In this document: piece after piece, positions 26,149 to 33,895 of the stretch
How the letters are laid out: each line of letters opens with the position of its first letter
Position numbering within the stretch: the stretch's first letter is position 1
Assembly (NCBI GenBank): GCA_003152215.1
Contig: PLZP01000041.1
Coordinates: 1-61,122, forward strand
Length of the DNA stretch: 61,122 bases
Direction: 5' to 3'
Source of the DNA: Acidimicrobiaceae bacterium
GTDB lineage: Bacteria; Actinomycetota; Acidimicrobiia; Acidimicrobiales; RAAP-2
Made by a program: the position numbers and the translations under genes
Notes under the pieces: generated by a model
What the model was told of the DNA's origin: nothing
Database searches by the model: none
The model's input: only the letters and a program-made list of their open reading frames with translations

Positions 26149-27324
26149 CTACGGCCGCGCGGCGCCCTCCAGCCCATTGGTGAAGAGGGGAGCGTATTCC
26201 ACGGTCGTGCCGGTGTGCGCTGCGGCAATGACCGTCGAGGTGCCCCACGGCCCGCTACCGACGTACATAACGACGTGGTCGACCGCATTATCGCCGTCGA
26301 GGTTGTAGTAATAGAGCAGGTCACCGGGCTGGAGTTCGGTTAAGGGCACGTGGACCATGGCGGGCCACTGGGACTCGGTGGTGCGCGGAATGGCGATACC
26401 CGCCTGGCCCCACGCCCACTGGACGAGACCGGAGCAGTCGAAACCTACTCCGGGCGTCTCGCCACCCCACACGTACTGCACACCGATCTCACGCTCCGCG
26501 AAGTGGACCGCAGCTAAACCCTGGGCCGTGCTCCCAACCTCGGCGATCGTCACGGTTTGGACCGCCTGTTGAATTGCTTCGGTGACTTCGTTCCCGGCGG
26601 TTTGTCCGCCGATAGCCGACGCGGCAGTGATGGCTGTCTCTTCGTCGGCGAGGTTGGGGGGGTGCTGTTGCGCGGCGAGGACACCCTGTTGGATTTCAAA
26701 GTTGATTATCTCCTTGCGACGAATCTTCGTCAGCTTGGACAGGGTTTCGCGCGTCGTGTTCTCGTTGTACAGGTTCGTTGAGAGGAGTTGGGACATCTCA
26801 TACTCCTGGTGCGTCGCGTTGCGTCGTTGTACGCCCACCAAACGAATCGTCGTGTCGAGCGACCTCTTCTGGGATTGGTAGTTCCGTTTCAATTTGTCGA
26901 GGTTGCCAATGACTTGGATCTCGTAGACCTTGCGTGAGTCACTGGACGTCGGGTTCAGGTTGAAGAGATTGAGGTACTGACCGTCGGCACCCTGTAAAAC
27001 GTAGGAACGGATGATGTCCTTCACGAGCTGTTTCGACGTGACCTTGATCGCGGCGCGCTTGCCCTGCTCCGCGCTTTGGAGGCGTTTGATGTTGGCGGTG
27101 ATGGTGGCAAGTTGCACCTTGGCCGCGTCGTATTCGTTGGAGGTAATCTCGCTGGTCTTCTCGATTCGCGAGAGTCGATTGGTGAGGGCCTCAATTTGCG
27201 CCTGGACTTCGCTAATGGAGCTGGCGTGGGCGACCACGGGCGTGACGATCAACGAGGCGACGGTCATCGCAAGGACAACGAGGGGAAGTGATCGAGTCGT
27301 GCCCCGACGACGCACGCGAATCAT
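26149..27324 (-). CDS. Secreted NlpC/P60 peptidoglycan endopeptidase (RipA-like)
   Basis: 391 aa. A signal peptide (residues 1-35, ending HASS) leads into a long coiled coil (about 36-240, rich in Gln/Lys/Glu heptads) and the C-terminal NlpC/P60 domain. The catalytic Cys is in GFDCSGLVQWAW, the His in VDHVVMYVG, and the third polar residue in AAHTGTTV. This layout matches mycobacterial RipA/RipC-type hydrolases that cleave stem peptides at division, with the coiled coil acting as regulator. A TAGGCT box 6 nt before the ATG predicts a leaderless transcript. Confidence 0.93.
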   Translation of the reverse strand: MIRVRRRGTTRSLPLVVLAMTVASLIVTPVVAHASSISEVQAQIEALTNRLSRIEKTSEITSNEYDAAKVQLATITANIKRLQSAEQGKRAAIKVTSKQLVKDIIRSYVLQGADGQYLNLFNLNPTSSDSRKVYEIQVIGNLDKLKRNYQSQKRSLDTTIRLVGVQRRNATHQEYEMSQLLSTNLYNENTTRETLSKLTKIRRKEIINFEIQQGVLAAQQHPPNLADEETAITAASAIGGQTAGNEVTEAIQQAVQTVTIAEVGSTAQGLAAVHFAEREIGVQYVWGGETPGVGFDCSGLVQWAWGQAGIAIPRTTESQWPAMVHVPLTELQPGDLLYYYNLDGDNAVDHVVMYVGSGPWGTSTVIAAAHTGTTVEYAPLFTNGLEGAARP

Positions 27325-27330
27325 GCTGCA

Positions 27331-27336
27331 AGCCTA
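27331..27336 (-). promoter_or_regulatory. -10 box of the NlpC/P60 gene (leaderless)
   Basis: TAGGCT on the minus strand, 6 nt before the ATG at 27324. Confidence 0.5.
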
Positions 27337-27343
27337 GTTATCG

Positions 27344-27373
27344 ATACTCAAAGAGTATGGAGTTTAGAAACTC
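27344..27373. promoter_or_regulatory. Two adjacent perfect inverted repeats upstream of the NlpC/P60 gene
   Basis: ATACTC-AAA-GAGTAT at 27344-27358 and GAGTTT-AG-AAACTC at 27360-27373, both perfect with 6-bp arms and 1 nt apart. They cover the -35 side of the NlpC/P60 promoter, and the tRNA-Leu gene starts 38 nt further on. On the minus strand, two TTGTAA-like elements follow. Possible operator for a wall-stress regulator. Confidence 0.45.
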
Positions 27374-27410
27374 TTTACAATGCATTACGGTTACAACGCA
27401 ACGCTTTCGT

Positions 27411-27484
27411 GGGGGCGTAGCCCAATTGGCAGAGGCAAGGCGCTTAAACCGCCTCAAGTGAGGGTTCGAGTCCCTCCGCCCCTA
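27411..27484 (+). tRNA. tRNA-Leu (anticodon UAA) with a short variable loop
   Basis: 74-nt cloverleaf. Acceptor GGGGGCG/CGCCCCT has a G-U first pair and discriminator A. The D-stem is GCC/GGC, the anticodon stem AGGCG/CGCCT closes loop CTTAAAC with anticodon UAA, and the T-arm is GAGGG-TTCGAGT-CCCTC. The variable region is only CAAGT (5 nt), whereas bacterial tRNA-Leu is normally class II with a long variable arm. CCA is not encoded. UUA codons occur in rsmI, prs and pth, so this tRNA serves housekeeping genes. Confidence 0.9.
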
Positions 27485-27527
27485 CTCTGCGAAAATGCTG
27501 ACCTTCTCGTCTAGTAGCGTTGCTCCC

Positions 27528-28325
27528 GTGGCTAAGAGCGCAACAGGTAGATGGGTAAGCAGGGTCGGGGCGTCGGGAGGCGGCAAGGCCTATAAGAAGA
27601 CCCGTCCCGCCAACTTCTACGGCGCCATTGCCCTGATCGTGATCTTTGGGCTCTTGGCCGTGGTGCTGGCTCGCTACGAGTACCAGCACCCGAGCAAGCA
27701 CGCCGCCGGAGTTTCGCCCAGAATTGGTCAAACCTGGTACGCCGGCCTTTCAATCCAGGCCTGTGGAGCTCGTCTCGGGTACCTGACGACCGACGCCACG
27801 AACAAGACGGAGGGCCTCACCGTCCTCGCGGGCGACGTCATCCGCATTAGTCCGACTTCCGCAGCCGATTCGGGCAACAACGCCACGTTGTCGCAGTTCG
27901 CCGCGGAGTTTCCCGGCTTGATTGCGAGCACCACCCAGCTGTCGGTTCCCAAGCCCACCGACGTCGCGAATCCCAAGACGACCTACACGAACGGTCAGGC
28001 CTGTCCGACGGGCTCGAAGTACGCCGGTCAGGTCGGCAAGGTTACCTACGCCTACTGGACGGGTTTCGGAGTGAAGCCGAAGGTGACGACGAACCCCACC
28101 ACGATCAAATTTACGAATCAGATGCGCGTGACGATGGCCTTTGAGCCCGTCAACGTCACACCCCTCCCGCCGACGCCGAAGACTGCGCAACTGATGCTCG
28201 CGTACAACACGGCGCCCGCGACGACCACGACGATCGTGACGCCCGTCGCAACGACGACGACCACGTTGAAGCCCGGCACCACCACGACCTCGACACCGAC
28301 AACGACGACTACGTCGAAGGGCTGA
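27528..28325 (+). CDS. Single-pass membrane protein with Thr-rich tail, unknown function
   Basis: 265 aa from GTG at 27528 (an upstream TTG at 27495 is possible). A basic cytoplasmic N-terminus (KAYKKTRP) precedes one helix (YGAIALIVIFGLLAVVLA) and an extracytosolic domain of about 160 residues with paired cysteines (IQACGARLGYLTTD, GQACPTGSKYAG). A Thr/Pro-rich tail of about 50 residues closes it. I do not recognise the domain. It ends 2 nt before the GDP-mannose pyrophosphorylase gene, so the two are probably co-expressed and it may act in envelope assembly. Confidence 0.75.
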   Translation: MAKSATGRWVSRVGASGGGKAYKKTRPANFYGAIALIVIFGLLAVVLARYEYQHPSKHAAGVSPRIGQTWYAGLSIQACGARLGYLTTDATNKTEGLTVLAGDVIRISPTSAADSGNNATLSQFAAEFPGLIASTTQLSVPKPTDVANPKTTYTNGQACPTGSKYAGQVGKVTYAYWTGFGVKPKVTTNPTTIKFTNQMRVTMAFEPVNVTPLPPTPKTAQLMLAYNTAPATTTTIVTPVATTTTTLKPGTTTTSTPTTTTTSKG

Positions 28326-28327
28326 GC

Positions 28328-29353
28328 TTGAGGTCGATCATTCTGGTCGGCGGGAAAGGCACCCGGCTGAGGCCCCTCACCTACGAGACGCCCAAGCAGA
28401 TGCTGCCTCTCGTGGGCGTACCAATGATCGAATGCGTCTTTGAGTGGCTGGGGCGACATGGCGTTACCGACTCGGTGCTGTCGCTCGGCTACCTGCCGGA
28501 CCGCTTTATCGAGGCCTATCCGAGCAATGAAATCGCCGGCGTACGCGTCAGTTACGCCGTCGAGCCCGAGCCCCTTGACACCGCCGGCGCCATTCGATTC
28601 GCGGCCACGAAGTTCGGGTTCGATGAGACGTTCCTCGTCGTCAACGGCGACGTGCTGACCGATCTCAACCTCACGACGTTATTGGAGTTTCACCGCTCCC
28701 ACGGGGGAGAGGCGACGATCGCGCTGCACCCCGTTGACGACCCTTCACGTTTCGGCGTCGTCCCCACGGACGACGACGGCAAGGTCATTGCCTTTGTTGA
28801 GAAGCCCCCACGTGATGAAGCGCCAACCAACAACATCAACGCTGGCTCCTACATCTTCGAGCCCAGTGTGCTGGCGCGGATCCCCGCGGAGGGCCGCGTG
28901 AGCGTAGAGCGCGATACATTCCCGGCGTTGGCCCGAGACGGCGCGCTGTACGCAATGACCGACGACGCATACTGGTTGGACACCGGCACCCCGCAGGCCT
29001 ATCTGCAAGCGAACGTGGACATCTTGAACGGTCGCCAAGGGATGCACGAGTTCACTGAGATTGTCGATTGCTCGTGGCGCGATCCGACGGCTACCGTGGA
29101 CGTGACCGCGACGCTGACGAACTCCGTTGTCGGTGCCAACTGCGTCGTCGGCGCGCACGTGATTCTTGACGAGACGGTGCTGCTCGCGGGCGCGGTCGTG
29201 CAGAGCAACTGCGTGATTCGCTCGTCGATTATTGGTCCCGGCGCGGTCATTGGACGATTCTCCGAACTTGGCGCGACCTGCGTGGTGGGCGCAAATGAGC
29301 ACGTGGCCCCGGCGTCAGAACTTTCGGGCGAAGTCCGACTTGGCGGCGTCTAG
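28328..29353 (+). CDS. manC: Mannose-1-phosphate guanylyltransferase (NDP-sugar pyrophosphorylase)
   Basis: 341 aa. Nucleotidyltransferase domain with ILVGGKGTRLRPLTYETPKQMLPLVG, VVNGDVLTDLN and INAGSYIFEP, then a left-handed beta-helix with hexapeptide repeats (ATLTNSVVGANCVVGAHV to VIGRFSELGATCVVG). The same gene neighbours fbiA/fbiB in mycobacteria, where it makes GDP-mannose; that context and the sequence support the call over glucose-1-P transferases. TTG start at 28328. The stop directly abuts the convergent cofE stop, with no gap. Confidence 0.82.
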   Translation: MRSIILVGGKGTRLRPLTYETPKQMLPLVGVPMIECVFEWLGRHGVTDSVLSLGYLPDRFIEAYPSNEIAGVRVSYAVEPEPLDTAGAIRFAATKFGFDETFLVVNGDVLTDLNLTTLLEFHRSHGGEATIALHPVDDPSRFGVVPTDDDGKVIAFVEKPPRDEAPTNNINAGSYIFEPSVLARIPAEGRVSVERDTFPALARDGALYAMTDDAYWLDTGTPQAYLQANVDILNGRQGMHEFTEIVDCSWRDPTATVDVTATLTNSVVGANCVVGAHVILDETVLLAGAVVQSNCVIRSSIIGPGAVIGRFSELGATCVVGANEHVAPASELSGEVRLGGV

Positions 29354-30064
29354 TTAGCGAAACAGGTCTTCATTCGCGGTGCGAATGATTCCTTCCTTCA
29401 CTGATCCCTCGCCGAAATACGATTCGTCGAGACCGCGCACGATCGCGAACGGTGTGCCTTCAGCTTTGCCCAGTACGAGGTTGGCCGCTCCGGCGATCTC
29501 ATCGGCGACGCAGACCTCGGTCACTTCGAGCACGCGTCCCATGGCGTCCGAGGTTCCACGTAGATCGAGAATTGGTTTCAGACCAGCCAGACCGATCGCG
29601 ACGTCGGTGACACCCTGGCGCCATACGCGCCCGAACGTATCGGTCACGATGACCGCGACGTCGACGCCACTGCGTCGTTGCACCTCGCCACGGATGCGAC
29701 GCGCCGAACGATCGGGATCCTTAGGAAGCAAGACCGCGGTCCCGTCGTCGGTGTTGGAGAGATCAATGCCGGCGTTGGCGTTGACAAAGCCGTGATGTGT
29801 CTCAGTGATGCGCATGGGACCGCGCCGGCGAAGGATTCGCCGAGACTCTTGTTCGATGAGCTTCACCTTTTGCCCTTCCGTGCCATCAAAGGAGACGACC
29901 TGGCCCTCCGATTTTGAGACCACCTTGCTCGTGACAATGAGAAGGTCGTGGTGTTCGAGCGACGCATCGTGCGCGGTCACCGCGTCGAGCAGCATGGACA
30001 CGAGGTCGTCTCCCTCGTGCACCATTGCGACGGACGGCAGTGGAATGATACGCAGTTCGTTCAC
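29354..30064 (-). CDS. cofE: Coenzyme F420-0:L-glutamate ligase (CofE), single-domain
   Basis: 236 aa. CofE adds gamma-linked glutamates to F420-0 using GTP. Motifs include LLIVTSKVVSKSEGQVV, HHGFVNANAGIDLSN, LLPKDPDRSARRIR, VIVTDTFGRVWRQGVTDVAIG and GAANLVLGKAEGTPFAIVRG. Mycobacterial FbiB carries an additional C-terminal nitroreductase/dehydro-F420 reductase domain; here it is missing, so that step needs another gene. GTG start overlaps the cofD stop by 4 nt. Confidence 0.95.
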   Translation of the reverse strand: MNELRIIPLPSVAMVHEGDDLVSMLLDAVTAHDASLEHHDLLIVTSKVVSKSEGQVVSFDGTEGQKVKLIEQESRRILRRRGPMRITETHHGFVNANAGIDLSNTDDGTAVLLPKDPDRSARRIRGEVQRRSGVDVAVIVTDTFGRVWRQGVTDVAIGLAGLKPILDLRGTSDAMGRVLEVTEVCVADEIAGAANLVLGKAEGTPFAIVRGLDESYFGEGSVKEGIIRTANEDLFR

Positions 30065-30975
30065 GAGATGACCGCGTGTGCAAGGCGCTCCGCGTTCTGC
30101 GCGTCAGCCATGATGGTCGTGGTCACGATGACCTTGACCCCGCGCGATCGAATCACGTCTGCTCGGGACGCGTCGGCCTCGTCGATGATCCAGGTGCCCA
30201 CCAGTCCCTTGTAGAAGTCGACCACGCCCACGCATGAGACTTCATGTCCCAGGTCCGCGAGTAATCGGTCGGCCGGTCCCTTCAACGCTCGTCCGTCAAT
30301 GATCGGTGATACCGCGACGACATCGTCTCGTCGGCGCTCGAGCACCTCACGAACGCCCCCGACGCGAAGGATTGGGTCGATGGAGATGAGTGGGTTGGAC
30401 GGTGCAATCACGATACGAGACGCGCTCACCAGCGAATCAATGACCTCATCGGTCGCGCGCGCCTCGCCAGCCCCCACGATGTCGATCGCCGTGACCTTCA
30501 CATCGTGGTGGTGGCGCACGAAGTATTCCTGAAAGTTGAGGCGACCTAAGTCCGTGTCAAACTGTGTCGCCACCTCGTCGTCAGTGACTGGCAGCACGCG
30601 AATTGCCAGTCCGTGATGGGTACAGAGTTCTGCCGTGACCTGGGATTTGGTTGCACCTTCGCTGAGTCGTTGCGAGCGATAGAGGTGCGTGGCTAAGTCG
30701 CGGTCGCCCAGGCGAAACCATGACGCGCCGCCCAGTTGTTCCAACTCGTCCATGACGCGCCACGATTCGCCGGAAAGCCCCCAACCGAGTTCGTCGTTGT
30801 TGAGGCCCGCCAGAGTGTACGTAATCGTGTCTAGGTCCGGACAGATGGTCAGACCGTTCAAGACGAGGTCATCGCCGACGTTCACCACCGCGGTGATCTC
30901 GCGGGGATGGACCACGTCGCTGAGCGCTCGCAGCAGTCGGGCCGCGCCTACCCCGCCGCTGAGAACCGTTATCAC
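30061..30975 (-). CDS. cofD: 2-phospho-L-lactate / phosphoenolpyruvate transferase (CofD/FbiA)
   Basis: 304 aa. It transfers the (enol)pyruvyl- or lactyl-phosphate group onto Fo to make (dehydro)F420-0. It shows VLSGGVGAARLLRAL at the N-terminus, VVNVGDDLVLNGLTICPDLDTITYTLAG, GDRDLATHLYRSQRL, IAPSNPLISIDPIL and VSPIIDGRALKGPADR. The next gene, cofE, overlaps it, forming the F420 operon. A TAGAGT -10 box lies 7 nt before the GTG start. Confidence 0.95.
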   Translation of the reverse strand: MITVLSGGVGAARLLRALSDVVHPREITAVVNVGDDLVLNGLTICPDLDTITYTLAGLNNDELGWGLSGESWRVMDELEQLGGASWFRLGDRDLATHLYRSQRLSEGATKSQVTAELCTHHGLAIRVLPVTDDEVATQFDTDLGRLNFQEYFVRHHHDVKVTAIDIVGAGEARATDEVIDSLVSASRIVIAPSNPLISIDPILRVGGVREVLERRRDDVVAVSPIIDGRALKGPADRLLADLGHEVSCVGVVDFYKGLVGTWIIDEADASRADVIRSRGVKVIVTTTIMADAQNAERLAHAVIS

Positions 30976-30982
30976 CTTCGAG

Positions 30983-30988
30983 ACTCTA
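30983..30988 (-). promoter_or_regulatory. -10 box of cofD (leaderless)
   Basis: TAGAGT on the minus strand, 7 nt before the cofD GTG at 30975. Only 12 nt separate it from the -10 box of the divergent beta-lactamase-like gene. Confidence 0.5.
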
Positions 30989-31000
30989 GGGGGGCTTCGG

Positions 31001-31006
31001 TAACAT
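31001..31006 (+). promoter_or_regulatory. -10 box of the beta-lactamase-like gene (leaderless)
   Basis: TAACAT, 8 nt before the GTG at 31015. Confidence 0.5.
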
Positions 31007-31014
31007 CAGGTGCT

Positions 31015-31824
31015 GTGAGCACGAACTCCCTCGTCGACGGGTGGCCCGGCGCACCCGCCGTCGTGGTACTGAAACTCGATGGCGGCGTCGTCCACCGTGT
31101 GGCGCAGGTCGGTGACCTCGACGAGGTGCGACCATGGGCCTCGGTGTCGAAAGTGACGGTCTCGCTGGCCTTTGGCATCGAGAGTGACTGGGATCTTCAT
31201 AAGTTTGACGAGCCGGCCGGACCTCGCGGCGCGACCATCGCGAACCTCCTCAGTCACAGCAGCGGCCTCGGATTGGAAGAGGGCGACGCCGTTGTCGATG
31301 TCGCGACCAAGCGCATCTATTCGAACTATGGCGTCGATCTCGCGACGCGGGCGATCCTGGGCGAGCACAGTGCGCAGAACTGGTTGGCGCAGCGGCTGTT
31401 CACACCGTTCGGGATGAACACCACGCGACTCGAGGGACGGCCGTCGTCCGGGGTCGTCGGGTCAACCAATGACCTCGTTCGATTGGCGGTTGCGTGGCTT
31501 CGACCGGACGGGATCTCCAAGGAGACTCGCAACTACCTCATTGCTCCCTACGCGCCACAACTCAGTGGCATCGTTCCCGGTTTTGGGCGATTCTCACCTT
31601 GTCCGTGGGGACTCGGACCCGAAGTCCAAGGTGAGAAGCATCACTGGATGGGGGACTGGCCGGCCGCGAGCTTCGGGCACTTCGGACAAAGTGGAGCGTT
31701 GTTCTTGCTCAATGCGGATGAACAGATTGCCGTGGTGGCGACGAGCACCGAGCCCTTTGGCGCATGGGCGGTCAAGTTGTGGCCCGAGTGGACGAGCGCG
31801 ATGCGTCAGTTGGCCCTTGCTTGA
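31015..31824 (+). CDS. Beta-lactamase-fold serine hydrolase (class C / esterase type)
   Basis: 269 aa from GTG at 31015. The penicillin-binding fold is shown by WASVSKVTVSLAFG (catalytic SVSK near residue 46), LLSHSSGLGLEEG, YSNYGVDLATRAIL (the YxN motif) and a C-terminal FGHFGQSGALFLLN that replaces the KTG triad with HFG. No signal peptide is seen, so it is probably cytoplasmic and more likely an esterase or peptidase than an antibiotic-resistance enzyme. It overlaps the glycosyltransferase that follows by 4 nt, and is divergent from cofD. Confidence 0.85.
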   Translation: MSTNSLVDGWPGAPAVVVLKLDGGVVHRVAQVGDLDEVRPWASVSKVTVSLAFGIESDWDLHKFDEPAGPRGATIANLLSHSSGLGLEEGDAVVDVATKRIYSNYGVDLATRAILGEHSAQNWLAQRLFTPFGMNTTRLEGRPSSGVVGSTNDLVRLAVAWLRPDGISKETRNYLIAPYAPQLSGIVPGFGRFSPCPWGLGPEVQGEKHHWMGDWPAASFGHFGQSGALFLLNADEQIAVVATSTEPFGAWAVKLWPEWTSAMRQLALA

Positions 31825-32828
31825 GTCCGACGATTCGAGTCGGTCTCGACCTCGACGGGTCGTTGGAGTCACTTGGTAACTCCATGACTGACCTCGCCGA
31901 TGCGCTCGTGCGCACCGGCGAGGTCGACCTGGTGCGCTTCCGTTCGCGCACGTCGTCGTCGTCATCGAGTGAAACGCACCTCTCAATGCGTGGACTGTGG
32001 TGGCCACTCTGGCGTCGAAGTCGCGGTCGCTCAATTGACGGACTCTTGGCCGCGGTCGACGTGATTCATGTTGCCGGGCTCGCCACGCCGCCGACCGGTG
32101 CGATACCGCTCGTCATCTCCGTCGATGATTTACGTCCCCTTCGCGCGGAAGCGCGAACGCACTTGCGAATAACACAACTCAAGCGAGCCGTCGAACGCGG
32201 CGCGATTCTCGTTGCGTCAAGTCGCAGTGCGAGTCACGAGGTGATCGCCGTGCTTGGCGTCCAACGAAACCGCGTCGTCGTGGTGCCGCCGGCGGTGCCC
32301 GTAGTAGATACGACGACGAGCGGTGACGACCTCGTGGTCAACATCACCGGCGCCGACGATCTCTTTCTGGCGATTGCGCCCGAGTTGATTCGATACTGCA
32401 ACGCCCACGGTTCGAGGGTTGTGGCGCTGGCGAGCAACGAAGTGGGACAGCGGATTCATTCGAGTGGCCACACGGTGGAGGTTCGACCAAGGGGAGAGGC
32501 GCGCGCTGCGCTTTCCAATGCGCACGTCGTAATGCACCTGTCTGACGGCGCGCGTTTCCCCTCGTTTGCGATCGCGGCGATGTCGGCGGGCGTCCCGACG
32601 ATCGCGCGCGCGACGGAGATCAACCGCGAACTCTTGGAGGGGGCCGCCGCCCTCGCCGCCAACGACCAGGACCTCGTGGGCACGTTGGATGAGGCGTGGA
32701 CGAACGAGTCGCGGCGATCGATCATGGTCGCGGCGGGACGGTCCAGGGCGGTCGACTTCGCGCCCGACACCGCCGCACGCGCCTACCTTTCGCTCTATCA
32801 CGAGGTCGTGCGAGGCTGGTCGTCGTGA
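31821..32828 (+). CDS. GT4-like glycosyltransferase, divergent
   Basis: 335 aa from TTG at 31821, overlapping the hydrolase stop. GT-B architecture is suggested by VGLDLDGSLESLGNSMTDLADAL at the N-terminus, a DVIHVAG strand, VASSRSASHEVIAVLGV, VVVVPPAVPVVD and a C-terminal PSFAIAAMSAGVPTIARA. The usual EGFGLPxxEA motif reads ARFPSFAIAAM, without the catalytic Glu pair, so activity is uncertain. It is the first of three coupled glycosyltransferase genes. Confidence 0.72.
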   Translation: MSPTIRVGLDLDGSLESLGNSMTDLADALVRTGEVDLVRFRSRTSSSSSSETHLSMRGLWWPLWRRSRGRSIDGLLAAVDVIHVAGLATPPTGAIPLVISVDDLRPLRAEARTHLRITQLKRAVERGAILVASSRSASHEVIAVLGVQRNRVVVVPPAVPVVDTTTSGDDLVVNITGADDLFLAIAPELIRYCNAHGSRVVALASNEVGQRIHSSGHTVEVRPRGEARAALSNAHVVMHLSDGARFPSFAIAAMSAGVPTIARATEINRELLEGAAALAANDQDLVGTLDEAWTNESRRSIMVAAGRSRAVDFAPDTAARAYLSLYHEVVRGWSS

Positions 32829-33895
32829 AGAGAACGATTGCGATCTCCATCGAGCAGCTCTACCGGCCGCAACCCGGTGGCATCGCGACCTACGTTCGTG
32901 GCTTGGCCTCGGGGCTGGCGGCACTCGATGACGAGTCGCTCGACGTCATTGGTTTCGCACCTCGTGGTGTGCCCCGCGATGGGCTCCCGGTACGAGCGGT
33001 GCACGCACCCGTCGGTGTGAACCTCCTCACGCGTCTCTGGCCGATCTGGCCACTCGGCGTGCCGGGCAACGCCGACGTCGTGCACGCGACGTCGATGGCC
33101 GGTCCATTCGCCGGCGGCAAGAGCACCGCCGTGCACTCCGTCTCGATGCACGATTTGCTCTGGCGCGACGAGCCAGCGACCTCAACCAAGGCGGGCATAC
33201 GGTTCCACGAAGGGCGACTCAAGTTGATTGCGTCGCATGATGAACTGCGCGTCATCGTCACTGCGCCGAGCCTCGTTGAGCGTCTCGCCGACGTTGGCAT
33301 CGAAGCGGGCAGAGTGCATACCGTGCGACTCGGTGTCAACGATCCGGGCGAGCCGGCGAGCCGTGAGTCGGTCTATGAAGTTCTCGCTGGGCACGGCGTG
33401 CGAGGGCCGTTCACGCTCTATGTCGGCACGAGGGAACCGAGGAAGAATCTTGAACGCCTCCTCGAAGCCCACCGTGAGGCCAGGTCGATCAATGGCGAAC
33501 TCGGCGACTTGGTGCTCGTCGGTCCAAGCGGGTGGGGTGGCGTTCCCACCGCTGACGCCACCGTACTTGGCACAGTCCCGCGCGCGATACTGAACGGCCT
33601 GTACCGCGACGCCACGGTGGTCACGTACGTGCCGCGCGCGGAAGGGTGGGGACTTCCACCCGTCGAGGCCCTGCACGCGGGGTCGCGTGTGGTGGCGAGC
33701 GTCACGACACCCAGTGTCGAAGACAACACCGAAGTGGTCCGCGTCGACCCCCTCGACGTGCATGCGATTGCTCAAGGTTTGCTCGCGGCCCTCAATATGG
33801 GCAACGACGTAGCGAGTCGAATGCGGCGACAGGCGTCGGTCGCCGATCTCACGTGGCGCAACGTTGCTCTCGACCACTTGGCGGCCTGGCAGTGA
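32825..33895 (+). CDS. GT4-family glycosyltransferase
   Basis: 356 aa from GTG at 32825 overlapping the preceding stop. The N-terminal RPQPGGIATYVRGLASGLA is the acceptor-side glycine loop. VVHATSMAGPF, VHSVSMHDLLWRDEP, FTLYVGTREPRKNLERLLEAH and RAEGWGLPPVEALHAGSRVVAS (EGWGLPPVE) follow. It most resembles mannosyl- or rhamnosyltransferases of the GT4 family. It sits in the cassette with GDP-mannose and Rmd genes, so a GDP-sugar donor is likely but unproven. Confidence 0.88.
   Translation: MKRTIAISIEQLYRPQPGGIATYVRGLASGLAALDDESLDVIGFAPRGVPRDGLPVRAVHAPVGVNLLTRLWPIWPLGVPGNADVVHATSMAGPFAGGKSTAVHSVSMHDLLWRDEPATSTKAGIRFHEGRLKLIASHDELRVIVTAPSLVERLADVGIEAGRVHTVRLGVNDPGEPASRESVYEVLAGHGVRGPFTLYVGTREPRKNLERLLEAHREARSINGELGDLVLVGPSGWGGVPTADATVLGTVPRAILNGLYRDATVVTYVPRAEGWGLPPVEALHAGSRVVASVTTPSVEDNTEVVRVDPLDVHAIAQGLLAALNMGNDVASRMRRQASVADLTWRNVALDHLAAWQ

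Noticed and set aside
31015..31824. Antibiotic-resistance beta-lactamase
   Set aside because: No signal peptide, the KTG triad is replaced by HFG, and the gene is coupled to glycosyltransferases.
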